A stretch of DNA of 14,349 nt from DAOTZR01 sp034432595 (GTDB lineage: Bacteria; Chloroflexota; Anaerolineae; B4-G1; SLSP01). Below the pieces are notes generated by a model, which was given only the letters and a program-made list of their open reading frames with translations, was not told the DNA's origin and made no database searches. The translations under genes were made by a program, and so were the position numbers. Position 1 is the stretch's first letter; every line of letters starts with the position of its first letter. Positions 1 to 7,629 of this stretch are shown here, piece after piece. The stretch spans positions 1 to 14,349 of the forward strand of contig DAOUBT010000077.1 of the NCBI GenBank assembly GCA_034432595.1. Reading direction: 5' to 3'.

Positions 1-36
1 GGGACTATAATCCTCTGCCTGGAGGGCCAAAGTCCA

Positions 37-69
37 GGGGTGGGCGAAGGCATTGCCTTCGCCCACCCC
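37..69. terminator. 15-bp perfect hairpin beyond the distal end of the CRISPR array
   Basis: Positions 37-51 pair perfectly with 55-69, giving a GC-rich 15-bp stem with a 3-base loop (ATT). On the plus strand the stem is followed by GTTTCTC, so it could be a rho-independent terminator for a plus-strand gene ending left of the window. For a minus-strand transcript it lies just past the last repeat of the array and could stop the pre-crRNA, although the T-run on that side is poor. A second, weaker inverted repeat (CCTGGA at 18-23, TCCAGG at 33-38) sits beside it. The hairpin is clear; its role and direction are inferred. Confidence 0.55.
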
Positions 70-90
70 GTTTCTCAGCATGCGTGAATG

Positions 91-127
91 CTTGCAGTAT
101 CCTCAAAACGGATCGAATGAGTGCAAC
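91..127 (-). repeat. Degenerate terminal (leader-distal) CRISPR repeat
   Basis: This is the only repeat that differs from consensus: the fourth base is G instead of T (CTTGCAGTATCC), which changes the handle to ACTGCAAG. The change sits in the handle-forming end, and there is no spacer beyond it on the left. A decayed last repeat is typical of the trailer end of an array, so this supports the leader being on the right. Confidence 0.85.
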
Positions 128-273
128 TTTGAAGAAGGCTACGAATTTATTCAAAGCCTAAAAGCTTTCAGTATCCTCAAAACGGATCGAATGAGTGCAA
201 CGAAGGTATCCGGGGCCGCCCCCCGACGCTCCGGTGCTTTCAGTATCCTCAAAACGGATCGAATGAGTGCAAC

Positions 274-309
274 CTATCCAGGCAGCGGAAACAATTACAT
301 CGAGTACAG
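274..309. repeat. Spacer 3, near-duplicate of spacer 17
   Basis: This 36-nt spacer matches the one at 1309-1343 except for two substitutions and one extra base at its left edge; the right 29 bases (281-309) are identical. Read on the plus strand from 275 it gives YPGSGNNYIEYS. The two substitutions (TAT/TAC and CCA/CCT) are synonymous in that frame. The flanking spacers of the two copies are unrelated, so this is not a block duplication of the array. Confidence 0.95.
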
Positions 310-1308
310 CTTTCAGTATCCTCAAAACGGATCGAATGAGTGCAACTCCACGGCCCTTCCGGGGGGAAGGACACAGCATCAAACCTTTCAGTATCCTCAA
401 AACGGATCGAATGAGTGCAACAACTAAAGAGATTGAAAATAAAGCAACAAATTTGAAATACTTTCAGTATCCTCAAAACGGATCGAATGAGTGCAACGAG
501 CGGGGGGATGAAGATTGCTTGACGGTTCTACCGCTTTCAGTATCCTCAAAACGGATCGAATGAGTGCAACTTTGGCATGTACGACACTAACGCGATTGTG
601 GCGGACCCAACTTTCAGTATCCTCAAAACGGATCGAATGAGTGCAACCTACGCGGTGGCGCGTGACGGTGTGGAATAGTAACGTCTTTCAGTATCCTCAA
701 AACGGATCGAATGAGTGCAACCAAAGACAGCGGACTCGTCGCCAAGCACGTCGAACTTTCAGTATCCTCAAAACGGATCGAATGAGTGCAACGATTGCGC
801 GGTCCGGCTTGTTCGGGATTAAAACGCCTTTCAGTATCCTCAAAACGGATCGAATGAGTGCAACGTCCAGTTAATGACCCGCCCAGGGGTGGGGGTGGGA
901 GCCTTTCAGTATCCTCAAAACGGATCGAATGAGTGCAACGAACGCGGAAAACCGGATGAATTGAAATGCAAGACGCCTTTCAGTATCCTCAAAACGGATC
1001 GAATGAGTGCAACTTGCTAAACTCAACGGTGGCGGATTGGTCTGGATACGCTTTCAGTATCCTCAAAACGGATCGAATGAGTGCAACCAAACGAAAATCT
1101 AAAATATCAGTAGACAAAATTTGAACTTTCAGTATCCTCAAAACGGATCGAATGAGTGCAACGCCGTTGATTTTCACCGTCCCGCGGGCGGCTTTTGTAC
1201 TTTCAGTATCCTCAAAACGGATCGAATGAGTGCAACGACGCGATTACCGCGTTCTTCGAGCGCGTGCTCGGCTTTCAGTATCCTCAAAACGGATCGAATG
1301 AGTGCAAC

Positions 1309-1343
1309 TACCCTGGCAGCGGAAACAATTACATCGAGTACAG
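1309..1343. repeat. Spacer 17, near-duplicate of spacer 3
   Basis: This 35-nt spacer encodes the same peptide, YPGSGNNYIEYS, as spacer 3, using TAC and CCT where spacer 3 has TAT and CCA. It shares its right edge exactly with spacer 3. That edge is next to the crRNA handle if the array is transcribed on the minus strand. The left edge is one base shorter. Confidence 0.95.
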
Positions 1344-2851
1344 CTTTCAGTATCCTCAAAACGGATCGAATGAGTGCAACACCGCAACGTATGGGCGATG
1401 GGCCGTGCTGTCTTATGACTTTCAGTATCCTCAAAACGGATCGAATGAGTGCAACCGGCAAGCGCCGTCACGCTCTTACTGCCGCTCCACACTTTCAGTA
1501 TCCTCAAAACGGATCGAATGAGTGCAACGGCCCCGTCGGTGCCGAATGGAGTGTACTCATGCTCAACTTTCAGTATCCTCAAAACGGATCGAATGAGTGC
1601 AACGAATACAACGCTCAACGATAACTTGCTATCATACGCACTTTCAGTATCCTCAAAACGGATCGAATGAGTGCAACCCGCCTGGACCCCGAACCAGACA
1701 CCCGATGAGAGAGCTTTCAGTATCCTCAAAACGGATCGAATGAGTGCAACGGTAAGTTATCGTCTCCCGCATTAGCGCAACGATACCTTTCAGTATCCTC
1801 AAAACGGATCGAATGAGTGCAACAAACGGTTTTAACTGCCGCGAGGAAGCCTGACACGACTTTCAGTATCCTCAAAACGGATCGAATGAGTGCAACCGTA
1901 GTAACAGGCGATTTCAGCGATTTTCCAGACGGCACTTTCAGTATCCTCAAAACGGATCGAATGAGTGCAACTACAAGCTGTTCCATGCTTTTTGACGATG
2001 GCAGTACTACTTTCAGTATCCTCAAAACGGATCGAATGAGTGCAACACGACCGTGCGCGCCCGATTAGCACACGACCTGAACGCCTTTCAGTATCCTCAA
2101 AACGGATCGAATGAGTGCAACATCACAAAGCGCTCAACGACGCCTGACCCTCCGCATTCCTTTCAGTATCCTCAAAACGGATCGAATGAGTGCAACCAAA
2201 GGCGGCGGCAGTCGTGGCCGGAGCGCTGATTCTTTCAGTATCCTCAAAACGGATCGAATGAGTGCAACAATATTCGACGCGTCACAGAGAGGCGGGAGGT
2301 TACTTTCAGTATCCTCAAAACGGATCGAATGAGTGCAACCAACGCTCAAACCCGGAATCGCGCATCAAGATTTTCTTTCAGTATCCTCAAAACGGATCGA
2401 ATGAGTGCAACCAGTTTGCAAGCGGCCCGTTTTGGGGTTTTTATCCCCTTTCAGTATCCTCAAAACGGATCGAATGAGTGCAACGATTCGTCCCGTGCGA
2501 GAAGTGAACTCGCGTCGTTATACTTTCAGTATCCTCAAAACGGATCGAATGAGTGCAACTTGTCGGTACCGGTTGTTCCATAGTCTGGATGAAACTCTTT
2601 CAGTATCCTCAAAACGGATCGAATGAGTGCAACATAATTGCCCCGACGGTGTCTTTCCCGGTGCGGTCTTTCAGTATCCTCAAAACGGATCGAATGAGTG
2701 CAACGTTACCGCGCTGGGTAGGTGGGCGCGTGCGCGGGAGGCTTTCAGTATCCTCAAAACGGATCGAATGAGTGCAACCCCGTCAGGGCTTCCGGATACT
2801 GCGGCTTCGTAATTCTTTCAGTATCCTCAAAACGGATCGAATGAGTGCAAC

Positions 2852-2991
2852 CGCCCGCGCGTTGCCACCCTTAGTGTATGCCAAACGGCCAACTTGTCAA
2901 ATCGCCCCACCTGCGTGCGGCCGTTACGGGCCCAAGTTAAGGTGCAACCCCACTTCCTTTTTGGGACTTTCGCAACCCTCATTTTGCGCAA
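2852..2991 (-). promoter_or_regulatory. CRISPR leader region
   Basis: This is the non-coding stretch between the polA terminator-like hairpin and the first (leader-proximal) repeat, which is intact. It holds the promoter described at 2873-2900 but no reading frame of note. A GGTGCAAC at 2941-2948 echoes the end of the repeat but has no further repeat sequence around it. The assignment as leader rests on the repeat orientation and the promoter; no leader motif was recognised. Confidence 0.7.
2873..2900 (-). promoter_or_regulatory. Sigma70-like promoter driving the CRISPR array
   Basis: On the minus strand a perfect TTGACA (2900-2895) is followed after 16 bases by TACACT (2878-2873, four of six matches to TATAAT). 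Transcription would start at about 2866, some 15 bases before the first repeat. Position and direction suit a pre-crRNA promoter. The -10 box is imperfect and the spacing is one base short of the optimum, so this is likely but not certain. Confidence 0.6.
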
Positions 2992-3027
2992 AAAGGGGGG
3001 AGGTTTGCGAAAACAAGTTCCCCCTTT
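2992..3027 (-). terminator. polA: Terminator-like hairpin at the polA stop codon
   Basis: On the minus strand AAAGGGGG (3027-3020, overlapping the TAA stop at 3028-3026) can pair with CCCCCTTT (2999-2992) across a 20-base loop, and the 3' arm ends in a run of five T (2994-2990). The long loop makes it a less than ideal intrinsic terminator. An alternative pairing of GGTTTGCGAAA (3002-3012) with TTTCGCAACC (2968-2977) competes with it. Leaky termination would let polA transcription enter the CRISPR array. Confidence 0.5.
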
Positions 3028-5806
3028 AGCCTTTCATCTCCTCCCAATGCTCGCCTACCTGCACATCCACCACCAGCGGCACGGCAAGCGGATAGGCATG
3101 TTCCATAGCATCGCGCAACAACGCGGTAGCGCGCTCCACCTCCGCCTCCGGCGCCTCCAGCACCAGCTCATCATGCACCTGCAAAATGATGCGCGTGGCC
3201 AGCTGCGCCGCGTGCAAATACCGGTGCAGGCGCACCATCGCCAGCTTGATGATGTCCGCCGCTGTGCCCTGAATGGGCGTGTTGATGGCCATGCGCAGCG
3301 CCGCCTGTCGCTGCTGCGGCGGCGTGTGCGCTCCCGGCGCTAACTCCGGAAAATACCGCCGCCGTCCCAACAAGGTCGTCACATAGCCCCGCTCCACCGC
3401 CTCGCGTTCCAGGCGTTCCATCGTCTCGCGCACTTTGGGGAAACGCTGGAAATAGCGCTGAATAAACGCCTCCGCCGCCGCGTTAGAAATCCCCAACTGC
3501 GCCGCCAATCCGTACACCCCCTGCCCATAAATGAGGCCGAAATTCACCGCCTTGGCCTGACGACGCATCTCGCCCGTCACCTCAGCGGGCGACACGTCGA
3601 AAATCGCCGCCGCCGTGCTCGTGTGGATGTCTTCCCCGCGCGTGAACGCCTCCAGCAACCCCTCATCCCCGGAAACATGCGCCATCACGCGCAACTCAAT
3701 CTGCGAGTAATCCGCCCCGATGAGCTTCCACCCCGGCTGCGCGATGAAAGCCCGGCGCACACGGCGCCCCTCCTCCGTGCGGATGGGGATGTTTTGCAGG
3801 TTCGGGTTAGACGAAGAAAGGCGCCCCGTCACCGTGCCGGTCTGATTGTAAGACGTATGCACGCGCCCCGTTTGCGGGTTCACCAGTTGCGGCAGCGCAT
3901 CCACATAGGTGGATTTCAGCTTGGATAGCTCGCGATGGCGCAAAATCAACTCCACAATGGGATGCGCGCCGCGCAGCCGTTCCAACACCTCCGCGTTGGT
4001 GGAATAGTGCCCCGTCTTGGTCTTGGGCAGGCCGCGCGTCGGCAGGTGCAATCCATTGAACAACACCTCCGCGAGCTGCTGCGTGGAGTTAATGTTGAAG
4101 GGGCGGCCCGCCATCTCGTGGATGGAAAGCTCCAACTCGCGCAGGCGCCCTTCCAATTCGGCGGAAAGCTGCTTCAGCCACGCCAGATCGAGCAGCACCC
4201 CCGTGGCCTCCATCTCCACCAGCACGGGCAGGAGCGGCATCTCCAACTCGTAGAACAGCTCCTCCAGGCCGCGCGCGCGCAACTCCGCCTGCTGCACCTG
4301 CGCCAGGCGGAAGGTGGCATCCGCATCCGCGCCGGCGTAAGCCGCCACCGCCTCCAGCGGCACCTGATCCATGGTGCGCTGCTCCCTGCCGCGCCCAATC
4401 AAACTCTCGATCTCCGTCATGGGCAAGTTCAGGCGCGTCCACGCCAGATGCTTGAGGCCGAGGTTAGGCGAAGCGGGGTTAAGCAGCCATTCGGCAATCA
4501 TCGTATCGAAAAGCCGCCCCTCCACCGACAGGCCCGCGCGGCGCAACACGTGCACATCATATTTCAGATTGTGGCCGAGCTTCATGCTGCGCTCCTGCGC
4601 CAGCAAAGGCCCCAGACGCACGCGCACCGCGCTGAGCGGCAGCCCCGCGCCAGCGGGGCCGCGCACCGGCACATACCACGCCGTGCCCATCCGGTCCGTA
4701 AACGCGATGCCCACCAGCTCAGCCTGCAGCGGATCCATCCCCGTCGTTTCCGTGTCAATCGCCAGCACATCACTTTCCATCAGGGATTGGACTACCGCCG
4801 CCAGGGCGACTTCATCCGTGACCAGATGGTACGAAGAAGCCGTGCTCGCAGGGAGGGGCGCAGCGGGGACGGCATCCGCTTCCGCCGCAAAAAGCGGGAG
4901 CTGTCCTGCACCGGCGGTCGGCGGGGATGGGATGACCTCTTCCGGCGGCGTCGGCAGGCGATTGAGCAACGAGCTGAACTCCAACGCGCGCAACAAATCG
5001 AGCAGCGCCGCGCGGTCATACCCGCGCCAGCGCGCCCGTTCGGGGTCGAACGTCACCGGCGCGTCACAGCGGATGCGGCCCAACTCACGGCTCAAAAACG
5101 CGCGTTCGCGCTGCTCCTCCAGAGCGACGCGATAGCGCGGCTTGACCTCATCCAGATGCGCGTACAGCTCCTCCAGCGTGCCGTAACGCAGCAGCAGCTC
5201 CACCGCGCCCTTTTCCCCAATCCCGCTCACGCCGGGGATGTTATCCGATGCATCGCCCACCAGGCCTTTGAAGTCCACCAATTGCTGCGGCGAAAGACCA
5301 CCATATTTAGCGCGCACCTCCGCGGGCGTGTAGCGAACCGTATCGCCAAAGCGCCGCCCGGACGTGAGCACGTGGATGGCGTCATCCACCAGTTGCAGCG
5401 CGTCGCGGTCCCCCGTGACGATGAGCACCTGATAGCCCTGCGCTGCGGCCTGCTTCGCCAGGGTGCCGAGCAGGTCATCGCCTTCCCAGCCTTCCAGCTC
5501 AACATGCGGAATGTTGAGCGCCTCAACCAGCGCGTGGATGCGCGCCATCTGCTGCCGCAGCGTCTCCGGCATCTGCACGCGGTTGGCCTTGTACTCAGCG
5601 TACTGCTGCACGCGGAAGGAGGGACCGCAATCGAAAGCCACCATCACCCCGTCCGGCTGCTCTTTTTTCAGCACGTCGAAGAGCATCGAGGCAAAGCCAT
5701 AGACCGCGTTGGTCGGCTCCCCCTGCGCGGTCTGCAACGTTTCCGGCAGAGCATGGAAGGCGCGATATGCCAGCGAGTGGCCATCAATCAACAGCAGCAA
5801 AGGCAT
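3026..5806 (-). CDS. polA: DNA polymerase I (5' nuclease, 3'-5' proofreading, polymerase)
   Basis: The 926-aa product is close to the length of E. coli Pol I, which removes RNA primers, fills gaps and takes part in excision repair. The 5' nuclease domain (about 1-285) shows LIDGHSLAYRAFH, EGDD (108-111), TGDRDALQLVDD (131-142) and the helix-hairpin-helix region GDASDNIPGVSGIGEKG (184-200). After a Pro/Ala-rich linker (about 286-322), the exonuclease domain keeps DTET (D351, E353), NLKYD (413-417) and YAGAD (490-494), so proofreading looks active; many bacterial homologues have lost it. The polymerase domain has motif A DYSQIELR (D699), motif B RRQAKAVNFGLIYG (748-761, with Phe756 at the sugar-discriminating position) and motif C QVHDE (876-880, D879). 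GGAGG lies 5 bases before the ATG and sets the start. A hairpin separates it from the CpXC gene 68 bases upstream. It looks like an ordinary housekeeping copy. Confidence 0.98.
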   Translation of the reverse strand: MPLLLLIDGHSLAYRAFHALPETLQTAQGEPTNAVYGFASMLFDVLKKEQPDGVMVAFDCGPSFRVQQYAEYKANRVQMPETLRQQMARIHALVEALNIPHVELEGWEGDDLLGTLAKQAAAQGYQVLIVTGDRDALQLVDDAIHVLTSGRRFGDTVRYTPAEVRAKYGGLSPQQLVDFKGLVGDASDNIPGVSGIGEKGAVELLLRYGTLEELYAHLDEVKPRYRVALEEQRERAFLSRELGRIRCDAPVTFDPERARWRGYDRAALLDLLRALEFSSLLNRLPTPPEEVIPSPPTAGAGQLPLFAAEADAVPAAPLPASTASSYHLVTDEVALAAVVQSLMESDVLAIDTETTGMDPLQAELVGIAFTDRMGTAWYVPVRGPAGAGLPLSAVRVRLGPLLAQERSMKLGHNLKYDVHVLRRAGLSVEGRLFDTMIAEWLLNPASPNLGLKHLAWTRLNLPMTEIESLIGRGREQRTMDQVPLEAVAAYAGADADATFRLAQVQQAELRARGLEELFYELEMPLLPVLVEMEATGVLLDLAWLKQLSAELEGRLRELELSIHEMAGRPFNINSTQQLAEVLFNGLHLPTRGLPKTKTGHYSTNAEVLERLRGAHPIVELILRHRELSKLKSTYVDALPQLVNPQTGRVHTSYNQTGTVTGRLSSSNPNLQNIPIRTEEGRRVRRAFIAQPGWKLIGADYSQIELRVMAHVSGDEGLLEAFTRGEDIHTSTAAAIFDVSPAEVTGEMRRQAKAVNFGLIYGQGVYGLAAQLGISNAAAEAFIQRYFQRFPKVRETMERLEREAVERGYVTTLLGRRRYFPELAPGAHTPPQQRQAALRMAINTPIQGTAADIIKLAMVRLHRYLHAAQLATRIILQVHDELVLEAPEAEVERATALLRDAMEHAYPLAVPLVVDVQVGEHWEEMKG

Positions 5807-5834
5807 GATCTCCTCCGCCCCATGGGTTGGAACA

Positions 5835-5867
5835 CCGGCGCGCAGGGGAAAGCTCCCTGCGCGCCGG
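5835..5867. terminator. 13-bp GC-rich hairpin between the CpXC gene and polA
   Basis: Positions 5835-5847 pair with 5855-5867 (CCGGCGCGCAGGG against its complement) around a 7-base loop. It lies 7 bases past the CpXC stop codon, within the 68-base gap before polA. On the minus strand the sequence after the stem has only TGTT, so termination may be partial and polA may be partly co-transcribed with the gene upstream. Confidence 0.6.
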
Positions 5868-5874
5868 TTTAAGG

Positions 5875-7311
5875 TCAGCGTTTGGCGATAATCAAGCCCG
5901 AAGGCGTGGTGGTCTGCTCCCCGCCCGACGGAGCAACAGGCGGCTGCGGCGCGGCGGGAGCCTCTGTCGCCGAGGCCGGCGCTGCTCCGCCCACGCGCGC
6001 CTGAACGCGCGCCAGGATGTCCCGTAAGCGAGAGGCGAGGTCAGCAGCCTCGCTCTGCTCGTAATAGTCCACCATCTCCTGCAAGAAGGCGACAAATTCC
6101 GGCGTTAACCTCCGCGCGTTGCGGTCAAGCATCTGCTCCAGCGCAGCATCGTCGGGCGCTTCGAGCAGTTTTTGCACCAGGCGCAGCTCCGGCGGCAGGT
6201 TTTCCGCGGCTATCTCCGAAATCAGACGCACAACATCCTGCAATTCCTTGTACAGCGCCTCGTAGCCCTGCTTCATGGCTCCATCAAGCTGACTTTCGAG
6301 CACCATCCCGAAAACCTCATCAATCTCGGAACGGTGGCTGAGAATCATCTTCTTGCGGTCCTGCGCGTTGATAATGTCCTCCAGCAGCTTGAGACGCGCC
6401 TCGATCAGCTCATCCTGCTGACGGCGGATGTCCTCGCGCGCGGCGAGGACCTGCTCGCGCATCAGCGTCAGGCGGCGCTTGCGCTCCGGATCGGTCTCAT
6501 CTTCAATCAACTTGAGCAGGTCCTTGAAGAACTGATAATCCATAACCGGCATGCCGGTGCCCACCAGAGCCATCACGGTTTGCTCATCCGGGGCGAGCTG
6601 CAAGGCCTCGATCAGGCCGGCGCGGGTGGGATTCTCCTGCAGCTTGCGCAGCGCAGCGTTGCGGCGCTGCACCGTCTGCCCGATCTCCGTGTGCTCCGTG
6701 AGGTAATCGAAGAGCTGCCGCGCCCGCTCCACCGCCGGATGATCCGGGTTATACCCGCGGAGCTGATCATACATAACGCTGATCAAGATGAAGAAATCCT
6801 CATCCACCCAATCGGGGTGTTCGGCCAGCTCCGCTTCCCAGGTTTCCGGCTCCTGTTCAAGCAGCTTCATCAGCCATTCCTGCTGCGCCTTGCGGCGTTC
6901 CAGCATCTCTTTCGTAATCCCGTCCAGTTCCAGCACGCGCTCGATGAGGGTTTCGAGGTTGAAGAAAGTCTCCGGCTGGAAGAGGTAGCCCTTGCGCTCC
7001 TCCTGCGGGATGGAGTCCATCAATTCGCGGGTGAGCTGACCGGCGATTTTCTGGCGTTCGACCTCGTTAGCGCCCACGTCCATGGGCAGGTAAAGCAGGG
7101 CTTTTTCTTTTTCCGGGTCGTGATAGATAAAGGGGAGGTTGAGGGGGGCCACATAGCCGCACTGCGGGCAGGCGGCAATGTTAAGCGCACCCTGCAACAA
7201 AAGCCCCTTGAGATTCGGATTGACGCGCACGTCCAGCACCTGAAGGATGGGCGTCTGAAAGCGCGTCTGACAATTTGGGCAAGTAACCACAGCTACTTTT
7301 TGCATGGGCAT
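5875..7311 (-). CDS. CpXC-domain protein of unknown function
   Basis: The N-terminus has two Cys-Pro-x-Cys knuckles, CPNC (11-14) and CPQC (48-51), likely binding one metal ion. They are spaced by NPNLKGLLLQGALNIAA and followed by PFIYHDPEKEKALLYLP, which matches the CpXC family (Pfam CpXC) well. The family has no established function. The remaining roughly 370 residues are predicted by eye to be mostly charged alpha helix (for example QQDELIEARLKLLEDIINAQ), and the last 40 are Pro/Ala/Thr-rich and probably disordered. There is no signal peptide or membrane segment, so it is probably cytosolic. I chose the ATG at 7311 (478 aa) because AGGAGT at 7324-7319 is 7 bases upstream. The same frame opens earlier at 7356, but that start has no ribosome site. 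It sits upstream of polA on the same strand, with no evident functional link. Confidence 0.85.
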   Translation of the reverse strand: MPMQKVAVVTCPNCQTRFQTPILQVLDVRVNPNLKGLLLQGALNIAACPQCGYVAPLNLPFIYHDPEKEKALLYLPMDVGANEVERQKIAGQLTRELMDSIPQEERKGYLFQPETFFNLETLIERVLELDGITKEMLERRKAQQEWLMKLLEQEPETWEAELAEHPDWVDEDFFILISVMYDQLRGYNPDHPAVERARQLFDYLTEHTEIGQTVQRRNAALRKLQENPTRAGLIEALQLAPDEQTVMALVGTGMPVMDYQFFKDLLKLIEDETDPERKRRLTLMREQVLAAREDIRRQQDELIEARLKLLEDIINAQDRKKMILSHRSEIDEVFGMVLESQLDGAMKQGYEALYKELQDVVRLISEIAAENLPPELRLVQKLLEAPDDAALEQMLDRNARRLTPEFVAFLQEMVDYYEQSEAADLASRLRDILARVQARVGGAAPASATEAPAAPQPPVAPSGGEQTTTPSGLIIAKR

Positions 7312-7629
7312 AACCATCACTCCTGTTTTTTTCAAAATAACGGAACGGCTCAGCACGGCGCATGAGCCGCCGCAAATACCGCATTTTTATCATCCCCCCT
7401 GCGCAGAGAGGATCAGCGTCCCCGCTGGGAGGGGTTGAGCAGCTTGCAAAATGCCTCCCTTTCCCCGGTGGAAGGACTTATCCTCAAAGCTTCCCGCTTG
7501 CAGCGGGATGAGGGGAACCCAACCACCCGACGGGGGCTGTCCCCAATCATGAGTTAAGCTACCATCCTGGTCAGCCAGAGCCTGGCCTTACGTTTAGCTG
7601 CCTGCCCTTCGGCGTGGAGACAGGCCCCT
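7312..7629. other. Intergenic region between the sensor kinase and the CpXC gene
   Basis: This 318-base gap must hold the kinase's 3' end signals and the CpXC promoter, but I see no convincing -35/-10 pair and no known RNA. Small inverted repeats are present: TCCCGCT/AGCGGGA (7492-7498 with 7502-7508), flanked by CCTCA and TGAGG, and GGGAGG/CCTCCC (7427-7432 with 7454-7459). None has a good T-run on the minus strand. The only site I would trust is the AGGAGT ribosome site at 7319-7324. Confidence 0.5.

Larger units (their letters stand above)
91..2851 (-). CRISPR. CRISPR array, 38 repeats of 37 bp and 37 spacers of 34-40 bp
   Basis: The 37-bp repeat reads, on the plus strand, CTTTCAGTATCC at its start and AATGAGTGCAAC at its end. 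Repeats start at 91, 165, 237, 310, 385, 461, 534, 611, 685, 756, 828, 903, 977, 1051, 1126, 1200, 1272, 1344, 1419, 1492, 1567, 1641, 1714, 1787, 1860, 1935, 2010, 2085, 2160, 2232, 2303, 2375, 2448, 2523, 2597, 2668, 2742 and 2815. All but the first are identical by eye. Minus-strand transcription is inferred because the repeat then starts GTTGCACTC and ends GATACTGAAAG, giving an 8-nt crRNA handle ACTGAAAG like the (A)TTGAAA(C/G) handles of many type I and III systems. The promoter on the right and the degenerate repeat on the left agree. Newest spacers would then be on the right. No cas gene is in the window, so the subtype is open. Open frames running through the array are artefacts of the stop-poor repeat. 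Confidence 0.98.

Noticed and set aside
53..2812. Many open frames of 60-167 codons across 53-2812 on both strands
   Set aside because: They are the CRISPR repeat translated over and over (FSILKTDRMSAT, FQYPQNGSNECN) and carry no independent coding signal.
2865..2901. Possible extra degenerate CRISPR repeat in the leader (CAAACGG, and GTGCAAC near 2942)
   Set aside because: Only short pieces match (about 11 of 17 bases at best) and the spacing is wrong for a repeat, so chance is the simpler reading.
3026..5806. polA as a dedicated CRISPR-associated polymerase
   Set aside because: It is full length with all three domains and housekeeping-type motifs; being adjacent to an array is not evidence of a cas role.
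3935..5872. A 645-codon open frame antisense to polA
   Set aside because: It is the complement of a GC-rich gene with intact polymerase motifs; its product is an Arg/His/Gln-rich string with no domain, a typical shadow frame.
6172..7365. A 397-codon plus-strand frame opposite the CpXC gene
   Set aside because: Shadow of the minus-strand gene, whose Cys knuckles and ribosome site are convincing.
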